DNA of 5,333 nt from Bacteroidales bacterium (GCA_030600865.1 JAUVUS010000210.1:1-5333), one strand, 5' to 3'; positions 1-5,333 are shown, counted from the first letter of the stretch. Notes: generated from the sequence alone by a model not told the origin. Numbers and translations are program-made.

Positions 1-335
1 GAATTACCAACAGAGGCGGAAAAGGAGTGAAGACCCTTAATATTACCGAGAAAACAGGATAAGTGATAGCCATTATAGGTGTAAATGATGACATGGGCTT
101 GATGATTATTAACCGATCCGGTATAACCATTAGACTTGCAGTTTCGAACCTGAGAGTTACAGGACGTGCTACACAAGGAGTACGTTTAATTAATTTAAGA
201 AATGATGACACGATTGCTGCGGTTACCCAGGTAACTAAAGTTGAGGATGAGGATATTGCTGCTGAAACTGAAATCAAGGATGGAGTTAATGAATCTAATG
301 ATAACCAGGAAACTAATGGGGATGTTAAAGAATAG
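1..335 (+). CDS. gyrA: DNA gyrase subunit A, C-terminal end (5' partial, interrupted by an in-frame stop)
   Basis: GyrA is the DNA-cleaving subunit of the essential type IIA topoisomerase that adds negative supercoils; its C-terminal beta-pinwheel wraps DNA. Read in the frame starting at base 3, the window opens with ITNRGGKGVKTLNITEKTG, then a TAA at 60-62, then VIAIIGVNDD, MIINRSGITIRL, VTGRATQGVRLINLR and IAAVTQV. These match the last pinwheel blades of GyrA as I know the family, including the GGKG and GRATQGV turns. About 34 acidic, low-complexity residues follow (EDEDIAAETE to NGDVKE), like the acidic tail of other GyrA proteins, ending at a TAG at 333-335. Because frame and spacing are kept across the stop, a single base change (AAA lysine to TAA) explains the break. 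If real, the protein loses about 91 residues. A GTG follows directly at 63, so the remainder could in principle be translated separately. Identification is firm; the state of the gene is not. Confidence 0.9.
60..62 (+). other. In-frame TAA stop inside gyrA
   Basis: The codon after EKTG is TAA, where GyrA relatives usually carry lysine (EKTGK followed by a hydrophobic stretch). The frame stays open for 90 more codons with clear GyrA similarity. TAA also ends the TPR, helicase, REase and MTase genes here, so a genetic code with TAA reassigned is unlikely. A base error in the assembly, a true nonsense mutation, or stop and reinitiation at the adjacent GTG (63-65) remain possible. Confidence 0.85.
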
Positions 336-355
336 TTTTAATTTTCGGTATAAAA

Positions 356-386
356 TTTGCCTTGAAGTAAATATATTATATTTTTG
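356..386 (+). promoter_or_regulatory. Bacteroidota-type promoter for the TPR gene
   Basis: TTTG at 356-359 is followed by 19 bases and then TATTTTTG at 379-386. This fits the -33 TTTG / -7 TAnnTTTG consensus known for the primary sigma factor of Bacteroides and relatives. Transcription would start at about 390, giving a leader of roughly 30 bases before the ATG at 424. Its position between gyrA and the TPR gene suggests the TPR gene can be transcribed independently of gyrA. No start site has been measured. Confidence 0.65.
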
Positions 387-423
387 AAGAAATTTAATTG
401 ACAAACCTAAATTGAAAAACATT

Positions 424-1605
424 ATGAAAATGAAAAAGTTATTAATAACAATATCAGTTGCTTTTGCGATGCTAATGATGATTAGCAATGTTCAGGCACA
501 AAAGAAACATGTAAATAAAGCCCTGATTTGGGCTGAAAGTGGAGAAAAACTTGATACTGCCTTGAAAGCAGTTGAATTTGCTGAAACACAAGAAAAAACA
601 AAAGACTGGGCGAAAACATACTATGTTAAGGGATTAGTTTATAATGCTATAGCGGGTAGTGAAAATGCAGATTTTGTTAATATTTGCAAATATCCTTCAA
701 TTAAAGCTTTTGATAATTTTAAAAAAGCATATAATATGGATGGTGGTGGTATGTATCACAGTGCAATGGACATACAATTTCTGACTTTAGCTAATACATT
801 TGTTCAAAAGGCTATCGATACATATAATGCGGAAACCTTTGAGGATGCATTTCTATATTTTTCAAAAACACTTGAAATAAAGGAAATGGAAATTTTCAAA
901 GGTGAAATTGATACTGCAATTATATTTAATGTAGCAATTACAGCTCAAAGAATTAAAAAATACGAAAAAGCTATAGATTATTACAATAAAGCTATTGAAT
1001 ACAAGTATGCTGAAGGAGATGCTTTTTCTTTATTGGCTGAATGTTACAAAGAAAAAGGAGATAGTCTAAACTATGTGAATACTTTAAAGAGAGGATTTGA
1101 AACATATCCGTCAAATCAATCATTATTAGGTGGAATTATTAATTATTACCTGTTAGAAGCTGAAAATACTGAAGAAGCGTTTAAATATTTAGCTGTTGCA
1201 AGAGAAAATGATCCAAATAACCCTCAGTTTTATTCTGCAGAAGCACATTTATACGGTAAAATAGGTGATAGGGAGACAGCAAAAGAAAAATATAAAAAGG
1301 CTATTGAAATTGATGAAAACTTTTTTGAGGCTTACTATAATTTGGGAGTTATATATTTTAATGAAGGAGTTGAATTAACTGATGCAGCAAACGAAATAGT
1401 TGATAATGCAAAGTACCAGGAAGCAAAGACTATTGCGGATAATAAATTTAAAGAATCATTGCCATATATTGAAAAATCACATGAATTAAAACCTGATGAC
1501 AGAAGTATTATGTCTACATTGAAAACTTTATACTATCGTTTAAAAGCAAATGATAAAGAAATGAATGATAAATATGAAGCGATAAATGCTAAATTAGAAC
1601 AATAA
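424..1605 (+). CDS. Secreted tetratricopeptide-repeat (TPR) protein
   Basis: A 393-residue protein with an N-terminal Sec signal peptide: a basic start (MKMKK), a hydrophobic core at about residues 6-20 and a plausible cleavage site after VQA near residue 25. There is no lipobox cysteine, so it is probably periplasmic rather than a lipoprotein. The mature part is nearly all alpha-helical. The clearest TPR units are at about 165-195 (KYEKAIDYYNKAIEY), 198-228, 268-298 (AKEKYKKAIEID) and 299-357, where EAYYNLGVIYF starts a unit with a long insert and LPYIEKSHELKPDD closes it. Weaker repeat-like helices lie at 62-155. TPRs are protein-binding scaffolds; no catalytic motif is visible and the partner is unknown. 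I prefer the ATG at 424 to the in-frame TTG at 412, since it gives a compact signal peptide; an ATG at 430 is equally compatible. No Shine-Dalgarno is seen, as is usual in this phylum. Confidence 0.85.
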   Translation: MKMKKLLITISVAFAMLMMISNVQAQKKHVNKALIWAESGEKLDTALKAVEFAETQEKTKDWAKTYYVKGLVYNAIAGSENADFVNICKYPSIKAFDNFKKAYNMDGGGMYHSAMDIQFLTLANTFVQKAIDTYNAETFEDAFLYFSKTLEIKEMEIFKGEIDTAIIFNVAITAQRIKKYEKAIDYYNKAIEYKYAEGDAFSLLAECYKEKGDSLNYVNTLKRGFETYPSNQSLLGGIINYYLLEAENTEEAFKYLAVARENDPNNPQFYSAEAHLYGKIGDRETAKEKYKKAIEIDENFFEAYYNLGVIYFNEGVELTDAANEIVDNAKYQEAKTIADNKFKESLPYIEKSHELKPDDRSIMSTLKTLYYRLKANDKEMNDKYEAINAKLEQ

Positions 1606-1628
1606 TATTATTTAATATATAAGTTAAA

Positions 1629-1658
1629 GTAGGGAGGTAATAAAATTTATCTCCCTAT
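1629..1658 (+). terminator. Terminator-like hairpin after the TPR gene
   Basis: The arm AGGGAG at 1631-1636 pairs with CTCCCT at 1651-1656. The stem extends inward through a G-T wobble and three A-T pairs (1637-1640 with 1647-1650) and outward by two more pairs (1629-1630 with 1657-1658), leaving a six-base loop. It lies 23 bases after the TPR stop. The tail is AT-rich but not a clean run of T, so termination is plausible rather than certain; it could act on transcripts from either side. Confidence 0.55.
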
Positions 1659-1707
1659 ATTATAAAACATCCTATTTAACATAATATAAATTATAGGACA
1701 AGTAATG

Positions 1708-1796
1708 CAAAATCCGTAATACTGCGTATTTAGCATAAAATCAGATATCGGTCAACTTGTTGGACTATATCGATAGATTTTATGTTAAGGATTTTG
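1708..1796. repeat. Nested inverted repeat, MITE-like or RNA hairpin
   Basis: The outer arms CAAAATCC (1708-1715) and GGATTTTG (1789-1796) are perfect inverse complements. Inside them, TTAGCATAAAATC (1730-1742) pairs with GATTTTATGTTAA (1776-1788) over 13 positions with one G-T pair. Further in, ATCG (1747-1750) can pair with CGAT (1771-1774), and GTCAAC/GTTGGAC sits near the apex. The left side carries a 14-base unpaired bulge (1716-1729). GTAATG occurs directly left of the element (1702-1707) and again eight bases to its right (1805-1810), which is too offset to be a clean target duplication. No protein is encoded. It could be a degenerate non-autonomous mobile element or a folded transcript end. 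Confidence 0.5.
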
Positions 1797-1868
1797 AGTT
1801 ATATGTAATGAAAGCAATTTGCGCTCACCTATATCCAAATTTGTCAGCTATAATAATACTATGTCTCC

Positions 1869-1930
1869 TCCCGATTTAAAGTTTTTGTTGCTTTTGAAAG
1901 AATCAAAAGCTTATAAAACTAGTATCGGGA
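1869..1930. repeat. Long imperfect hairpin in three stacked stems
   Basis: TCCCGAT (1869-1875) pairs with ATCGGGA (1924-1930). AGTTTT (1880-1885) pairs with AAAACT (1915-1920). GCTTTTGA (1890-1897) pairs perfectly with TCAAAAGC (1903-1910) around the five-base loop AAGAA. The stems are separated by small internal loops of 3-4 bases. The same GGG at 1927-1929 could instead pair with CCC at 1936-1938, giving a possible alternative fold. The structure reads the same on either strand, so its direction is unknown. Confidence 0.5.
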
Positions 1931-2010
1931 TTTCGCCCTACGGGTAAATAGAATGTGCTTCGAGTTTACTTTATTCGGGTAATTATACAGAAATGGTTCT
2001 AATATGCGAT

Positions 2011-2049
2011 TGTCGACGACATATAATAATCTTTTTAAGGTGTCGACGA
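2011..2049. repeat. Two TGTCGACGA direct repeats, 30 bases apart
   Basis: TGTCGACGA occurs at 2011-2019 and again at 2041-2049, each containing the palindrome GTCGAC. The exact 30-base period and the rarity of such GC-rich words in this AT-rich spacer make chance less attractive, but two copies are too few to call an array. An adjoining GTGCTTCG (2050-2057) also repeats an upstream copy at 1955-1962. Confidence 0.45.
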
Positions 2050-2115
2050 GTGCTTCGCAGTTCTAAGGCAGTTATTGGTAAGATGTTTTAGTTCTTGCAG
2101 TTTAGATTCTAAATT

Positions 2116-3360
2116 TTACCGCTTAGATTTTCTCTTTTTCTTTTTACGGTTTTTTTCTTCCAGTTCGGCTTCTTCCATTAATGATTTCCAATCCTGTGAT
2201 TTATCTACTGTGAAATCTAAGGTGTTTTGATAATCAGTTTTAGAAATAGTTATTCTTTGAATGGCTTTACCCAAATTATTTTCTATATCTTCTAACAGTT
2301 CTTTTTCTTCGGAACTACAAAACGAAACGGCTTGTCCTTTTTGACTGGCACGCCCGGTTCTGCCAACTCTGTGTACATATTGTTCCGAAGATTCAGGTAA
2401 ATCATAATTTACTACGTATTCTACATTCGGTATGTCAATTCCCCTGGCACTAACATCAGTTGCGATTAATACTTTTAACTCTCCTTTTCTGAAGCTGCGC
2501 ATGGTACGTTCCCGCTCCTCTTGTAACTTATCGCTATGGATGGTATCTGCAACAATATCAACCCTTTCCATAGCTTTTTTTACACGCTCTGCTCGTATCT
2601 TGGTTCTTACAAATACTAATATCTTCTTTTCATGATTATCCTTTATAAGGTATTCTAAAAAGAAACGCTTATCATCCATTTCAACAAAGGCAACAGCATG
2701 TTCAATATTTTTTGCTACCGGGTCTTCTGGTGAAATTTGTATACGAATGGCATTAGTGACTAGCGAATACGCCAGGTTTTTTATTTTATCGTTGATAGTT
2801 GCAGAGAAAAAAAGCGTTTGTCGTTTTTTAGAAAGATGACGCATTAAGTCGTTGATATCTTTAATAAACCCCAGATCGAGCATATGATCGGCTTCATCCA
2901 GAACCAAAATTTCAATTCGCTTTAAATTCAGTGCGCCCTGGCTTACTAAATCGAACATTCTGCCGGGAGTGGCAATTAAAATATCTACCCCTTTGTTTAA
3001 CTGCTCAATTTGAGGTTCCTGATCTACACCACCATGAATACAAAAAGTAGTAATGCGTGTGTGTTTACCTAATGTTTTAAAAACAGAGTCTAATTGCAAA
3101 GCCAACTCATGTGTAGGTGCCATAACCAAACACTTTACACCATCCGGACGGCCTTTAATTTTGTGTTCTTGCAAAATGTGCAAAATAGGTATGGCAAAAG
3201 CTGCCGTTTTACCTGTGCCTGTTTGTGCAATAGCCAACACATCTTCGCCCTTTAAAATAGGCGGAATAGCTTTATATTGGATATCTGTGGGTTTTTTAAA
3301 ACCCAATTTAGAAATACTGGTTTTTATTCCCTCGGCAATACGATATTCTTCAAATTTCAT
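2116..3360 (-). CDS. DEAD-box ATP-dependent RNA helicase (RhlE-like)
   Basis: A 414-residue cytoplasmic helicase that would use ATP to unwind short RNA duplexes, in roles such as ribosome assembly, RNA decay or cold adaptation. All core motifs are visible in order: Q motif (GFKKPTDIQ, 20-28), motif I AQTGTGKT (45-52), motif Ia PTHELALQ (82-89), GG (110-111), motif Ib TPGR (131-134), motif II DEAD (155-158), motif III SAT (186-188), motif IV ILVFVRT (247-253), motif V with ARGID (305-309), and motif VI HRVGRTGR (330-337). The tail ends in a short lysine/arginine run (404-414), probably for RNA contact; there is no DbpA-type RNA-binding domain. Motif Ia has histidine where arginine is usual (PTRELA). 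The length and bare basic tail suit the RhlE branch, but many paralogues exist, so I give no symbol. The ATG at 3360 follows a promoter-like box closely and lies 66 bases after the phosphatase-like gene. Confidence 0.95.
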   Translation of the reverse strand: MKFEEYRIAEGIKTSISKLGFKKPTDIQYKAIPPILKGEDVLAIAQTGTGKTAAFAIPILHILQEHKIKGRPDGVKCLVMAPTHELALQLDSVFKTLGKHTRITTFCIHGGVDQEPQIEQLNKGVDILIATPGRMFDLVSQGALNLKRIEILVLDEADHMLDLGFIKDINDLMRHLSKKRQTLFFSATINDKIKNLAYSLVTNAIRIQISPEDPVAKNIEHAVAFVEMDDKRFFLEYLIKDNHEKKILVFVRTKIRAERVKKAMERVDIVADTIHSDKLQEERERTMRSFRKGELKVLIATDVSARGIDIPNVEYVVNYDLPESSEQYVHRVGRTGRASQKGQAVSFCSSEEKELLEDIENNLGKAIQRITISKTDYQNTLDFTVDKSQDWKSLMEEAELEEKNRKKKKRKSKR

Positions 3361-3377
3361 ACTAACTAATTAAGGCG

Positions 3378-3385
3378 CAAAGATA
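3378..3385 (-). promoter_or_regulatory. Promoter -7 box for the helicase gene
   Basis: On the - strand this reads TATCTTTG, a perfect TAnnTTTG match to the Bacteroidota -7 element, ending 17 bases before the helicase ATG. Transcription would start about 10-14 bases before the ATG, a very short leader. No good TTTG is found about 19-21 bases upstream, so the -33 element is weak or absent. It suggests the helicase is not purely a read-through gene of the upstream phosphatase-like gene. Confidence 0.5.
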
Positions 3386-3426
3386 GAAATTAGATATGAA
3401 CTATTAAGTTTTTAAGTCCAATTCAT

Positions 3427-3996
3427 TTAGAAAGACATGTTAATTTCTTTTCCCAATATGTTTTCAAGCAGGAATGAGTATTTCATTTGTTTACCGAACG
3501 AAATTGCATCATTAAGCGAATATCCTTTTGATTCGACTAAATAAGCCATAAAAAAATATTTAACTCTTCCTCCACTCGCACAATGAATAAAGATTTTGCC
3601 TTCGTGATTTGCTAAAGCCCCGATAAATATTTGTAGTGTCTCAGGATTATATGAATCGGGATAACTCACCGGTATTGAAATATACTGTATTCCTAAGTCA
3701 TTTAGTAAATTTTCTTCGTTAAAAGCAGTTTGAGTAAACTTTTCATTTTCGCTAACAGATCGAAGATTAATAAACAATGTTACACCTTCTGACTTAAGCC
3801 AGTTGCTGGCTTCCAAAGTTGGTTGTCCTCCAAAATAATAATTACCGGATTTATAGAAATTTTTGAATTCTTTAATAACTTCAACTGAATCTAGTGTGTT
3901 AGTTTTTTCTTCCTGGCTTTGTTTAACAACTATAATATTTGATGTTCCTAAAATGAACATTGTTGCAAGCAATAAAACATTAAAATTTGATTTCAT
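3427..3996 (-). CDS. Exported phosphatase-like protein (DUF442 / beta-lactamase hydrolase-like, dual-specificity phosphatase fold)
   Basis: A 189-residue protein. A hydrophobic N-terminal stretch (about residues 6-19, VLLLATMFILGTS) after a lysine suggests export or membrane anchoring; no lipobox cysteine is present and the cleavage site is unclear. The rest resembles small bacterial tyrosine-phosphatase-like proteins: YYFGGQPT (53-60) opens the domain, VTLFINLRS (72-80) is the usual strand and turn, a possible general-acid loop lies around YPDSY (112-116), and KIFIHCASGGR (134-144) is the phosphate-binding loop. The spacing is C139-x4-R144, one residue shorter than the classical C-x5-R, as I recall for the HCxSGxR subgroup and for rhodanese-like loops. 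The cysteine and arginine are both present, so catalysis is possible; the substrate is unknown. It lies 114 bases after the restriction enzyme gene, with no obvious promoter match or Shine-Dalgarno. Confidence 0.75.
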   Translation of the reverse strand: MKSNFNVLLLATMFILGTSNIIVVKQSQEEKTNTLDSVEVIKEFKNFYKSGNYYFGGQPTLEASNWLKSEGVTLFINLRSVSENEKFTQTAFNEENLLNDLGIQYISIPVSYPDSYNPETLQIFIGALANHEGKIFIHCASGGRVKYFFMAYLVESKGYSLNDAISFGKQMKYSFLLENILGKEINMSF

Positions 3997-4110
3997 AAGG
4001 CTGATTTGTTAATGAGTAATAATCTAATTATTAATCAATATTAGTCATTTAAAACGTTAATGCCTGTTAACAATTTGTGAATGTTTGTTAATGATTTTTC
4101 AGAAATTCCT
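3997..4110 (-). promoter_or_regulatory. AT-rich spacer with repeated TCATTAACAAA, possible control region
   Basis: The spacer upstream of the phosphatase-like gene carries TCATTAACAAA twice on the - strand (4015-4005 and 4094-4084), plus further GTTAAT/GTTAAC words between them, including a GTTAA-N6-TTAAC inverted repeat near 4056-4071. No TAnnTTTG promoter match is seen on the - strand. The repeats could be an operator, but such words are common in AT-rich DNA, so this is a weak call. Confidence 0.25.
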
Positions 4111-4830
4111 TTAAGCTAAATCCGCAATAAGTTCTTTTTGGAATTGAATAATATCTGATCCCTGGGTAATAGGTAAACATTTATAAGTAGTGCCGGATTG
4201 ACTCATAGATTTTTGTTTTCCTTTAGTTATCATGGTTTGTTTGCTGCATCCTGCAACAAAATATAAGTTGATTAAGTCCTTTTTTAGAAAATCACTGAAT
4301 TCTTCGGCCTTCATTTCTTGTATGTTATCATAAAGTGGCCTTATGTAATAATCCACGTAGTTCTCTTTTGCTTTTGCCTGCGAAATATATGGTCCGATAA
4401 TATCCAGGTCGTTTATTCCTTCTGTTAAACTTCTGTTGTAGGTTAATGATGATCTGGATTCTATTTTTAATATGGTAGCTCCCTGACCATTTTTTTGTAT
4501 TTTAATATCGTATTCGTTTTTGGGACTAGCGAAATCATCTGTTCTAACATCATCGTATCTTATTATTTCCCAGTTGTTTAATTCTGAGTTTGCTAACCAG
4601 CTTTTAAAAAGTTCAAGAGCATAAATTTCGGATATCATTCCCCGAAACTGATTTTGCAATTTCAGTTTATTGCTTCGACTTACTCCATCCTGCCCTGCCT
4701 GTATGGTATGTTTAACTTTTTGTTTTGCTTGCCTTGCTGCGCGTAAGATTAAATCACTTTTAGGATCCAGATTGACTTTTACAATATTCCAGTCACCAAG
4801 CTTGGTTTTTATTTTCAGGTATTCAAACAT
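4111..4830 (-). CDS. Probable type II restriction endonuclease (unassigned family)
   Basis: A 239-residue soluble protein I do not recognise by sequence. Two observations point to a restriction endonuclease: it starts four bases after an N6-adenine methyltransferase gene on the same strand, and its centre fits a PD-(D/E)xK-like core. In this numbering, a helix with a glutamate (RGMISEIYALELF, about 63-75) precedes NEYDIKI (105-111, D108), followed after 15 residues by LKIESRSS (121-128, E124). R126 stands where the catalytic lysine is usual, so the core reads D-x15-E-S-R. A later segment (NYVDYYIRPLYDN, 157-169) and a lysine-rich stretch (197-207) could contact DNA. I start at the ATG at 4830; the frame extends to a TTG at 4908, but that would overlap 74 bases of the methyltransferase. 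Translational coupling to that gene is likely. The function is inferred, and the recognition site cannot be read from the sequence. Confidence 0.6.
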   Translation of the reverse strand: MFEYLKIKTKLGDWNIVKVNLDPKSDLILRAARQAKQKVKHTIQAGQDGVSRSNKLKLQNQFRGMISEIYALELFKSWLANSELNNWEIIRYDDVRTDDFASPKNEYDIKIQKNGQGATILKIESRSSLTYNRSLTEGINDLDIIGPYISQAKAKENYVDYYIRPLYDNIQEMKAEEFSDFLKKDLINLYFVAGCSKQTMITKGKQKSMSQSGTTYKCLPITQGSDIIQFQKELIADLA

Positions 4831-4834
4831 AGTT

Positions 4835-5333
4835 TTATTTTTTAATCCCTGACTTTTTAATGGTTTTGACTGATTCGGATTTAGTTTTTCGTGCCTGTAC
4901 AAATTCAACAGCTTTTTTTCTGATCAGTTCCGATTCTTTTTTGCCAAATCCCAGTGAAGTCATAATCAGACCATCTAATTGTTTACGGTCTTTAAAATCT
5001 ATTTCTATGAAGATAGATTCTTGTTCCCTGCTATTCATGGATTTCATAATATCTTTCAATTCCTTTGCTTTTTTAATTAAGTATTTCGGGTGTGGAATCA
5101 AGGTATCTTGCACTACATTTACATCTACATCGCTCAAAGTTTGGCTGCCGGTTAACTGTCTTGAGAAAAGATCAATAAAATATCTGAAAATAGTACTATT
5201 TAAAAAGGCAAATAAAATATCCGAATAAGCTTGATATTCAGGCTTAATGCAAATGTTATAACTTACTTTATCGCAATAAACTTTGGTTTTGCGATTGTCT
5301 ATTAGTCTGAACCTCTCACCTATTTTTGATGGA
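4835..5333 (-). CDS. N6-adenine DNA methyltransferase, C-terminal specificity part (5' end outside window)
   Basis: The frame is open from the window edge (first whole codon at 5332-5330) to a TAA at 4835-4837, giving 165 residues with no upstream start inside the window. A shorter reading from the TTG at 5137 would miss conserved sequence. Residues 1-75 hold the strongest clues: KIGERFRLIDNR, VYCDKVSYNI, then DILFAFLNSTIFRYFID, LTGSQTLSDVDV and DTLIPHP. The pattern of leucine/phenylalanine-rich helix with LNS, a glycine-containing turn, and a closing IPxP is typical of the target-recognition domain of Eco57I/TaqI-like and type I-like N6-adenine methylases. The catalytic NPPY and SAM-binding motifs would lie upstream, beyond the window. 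The C-terminus is lysine-rich. It would methylate adenine in the site cut by the neighbouring enzyme and so protect host DNA. Family assignment is good; solitary versus R-M use rests on the neighbour. Confidence 0.75.
   Translation of the reverse strand, partial: PSKIGERFRLIDNRKTKVYCDKVSYNICIKPEYQAYSDILFAFLNSTIFRYFIDLFSRQLTGSQTLSDVDVNVVQDTLIPHPKYLIKKAKELKDIMKSMNSREQESIFIEIDFKDRKQLDGLIMTSLGFGKKESELIRKKAVEFVQARKTKSESVKTIKKSGIKK

Larger units (their letters stand above)
1606..2115. other. Gene-free, structured intergenic region between convergent genes
   Basis: These 510 bases separate the TPR gene (+) from the helicase gene (-). I find no reading frame with recognisable protein similarity; the most visible small frame is a 23-codon ATG frame at 1808-1879 without support. 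The region does hold the terminator-like hairpin (1629-1658), a nested inverted repeat (1708-1796), a long imperfect hairpin (1869-1930), a CGGGTAA direct repeat (1941-1947 and 1976-1982), a GTGCTTCG repeat (1955-1962 and 2050-2057) and two TGTCGACGA copies (2011-2019 and 2041-2049). The part from about 1865 to 2060 is locally richer in G and C (CGGGATTTCGCCC, GTCGACGAC) than the surrounding spacer. That looks like a repeat element, an RNA gene or the remnant of one. I recognise no tRNA, rRNA or known riboswitch. Confidence 0.6.

Noticed and set aside
195..488. 97-codon open frame on the - strand across the gyrA end and the TPR gene start
   Set aside because: It lies antisense to clear GyrA sequence, a promoter and a signal peptide. 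Its hydrophobic, isoleucine- and phenylalanine-rich product is typical of AT-rich antisense frames.
1808..1879. 23-codon ATG frame in the convergent spacer with a hydrophobic C-terminal half
   Set aside because: It is too short to judge, has no promoter or ribosome-binding signal, and overlaps the left arm of the 1869-1930 hairpin.
2011..2049. CRISPR-like array from the TGTCGACGA repeats
   Set aside because: There are only two 9-base copies, and no cas genes or further spaced repeats are present.
2100..2114. TTTAGATTCTAAA palindrome just after the helicase stop as a terminator
   Set aside because: A realistic loop leaves only four A-T pairs, and no T run follows on the - strand.
3053..3373. 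106-codon + strand frame opposite the helicase start
   Set aside because: It is the antisense shadow of the helicase Q motif and motif I region and shows no protein pattern of its own.
4831..4908. Longer restriction enzyme start at a TTG, adding 26 residues
   Set aside because: The extension overlaps the methyltransferase in another frame, and an ATG four bases after that gene's stop fits an operon better.
4835..5137. Reading the methyltransferase end as a separate 100-residue gene from a TTG
   Set aside because: The frame continues without a stop to the window edge, and the upstream residues carry the best specificity-domain pattern.
4860..5228. 122-codon + strand frame at the right end
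   Set aside because: It is antisense to the methyltransferase C-terminal part, which has recognisable family pattern and remains open to the window edge.

Overview
The window looks like an AT-rich chromosomal fragment from a Bacteroidota (Bacteroidales-like) bacterium. The support is the GyrA tail sequence, an exported TPR lipid-free periplasmic-type protein, an almost complete absence of Shine-Dalgarno sequences, and two good matches to the Bacteroidota primary sigma factor promoter (TTTG-N19-TAnnTTTG at 356-386 on +, and TAtcTTTG at 3385-3378 on -). I assign no genus.

Left part, + strand (1-1605). The first 335 bases are the end of gyrA (DNA gyrase subunit A, last part of the C-terminal beta-pinwheel plus an acidic tail). 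The gyrA frame is interrupted by an in-frame TAA at 60-62, where the family normally has a lysine codon, and is otherwise open and well conserved on both sides. After a short gap with a textbook Bacteroidota promoter comes a gene for a secreted tetratricopeptide-repeat protein, followed by a terminator-like hairpin.

Middle (1606-2115). About 510 bases hold no convincing gene and lie between convergent genes. They are rich in secondary structure: a nested inverted repeat (1708-1796) with the look of a small MITE or an RNA hairpin, a long three-part imperfect hairpin (1869-1930), and short direct repeats including two copies of TGTCGACGA exactly 30 bases apart.

Right part, - strand (5333 to 2116). 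In transcription order there is the C-terminal part of an N6-adenine DNA methyltransferase running off the window edge, then four bases later an unrecognised protein that I infer to be its partner type II restriction endonuclease, then a small exported phosphatase-like protein of the DUF442/beta-lactamase-hydrolase-like group with an HCxSGxR loop, then a DEAD-box RNA helicase (RhlE-like) with all core motifs. The first two form a tightly coupled restriction-modification operon. The last two are separated by 66 bases, and the helicase appears to have its own promoter.

The best candidates for a second look are the broken gyrA frame, the unassigned restriction enzyme with an E-S-R in place of a standard ExK, and the structured intergenic block.
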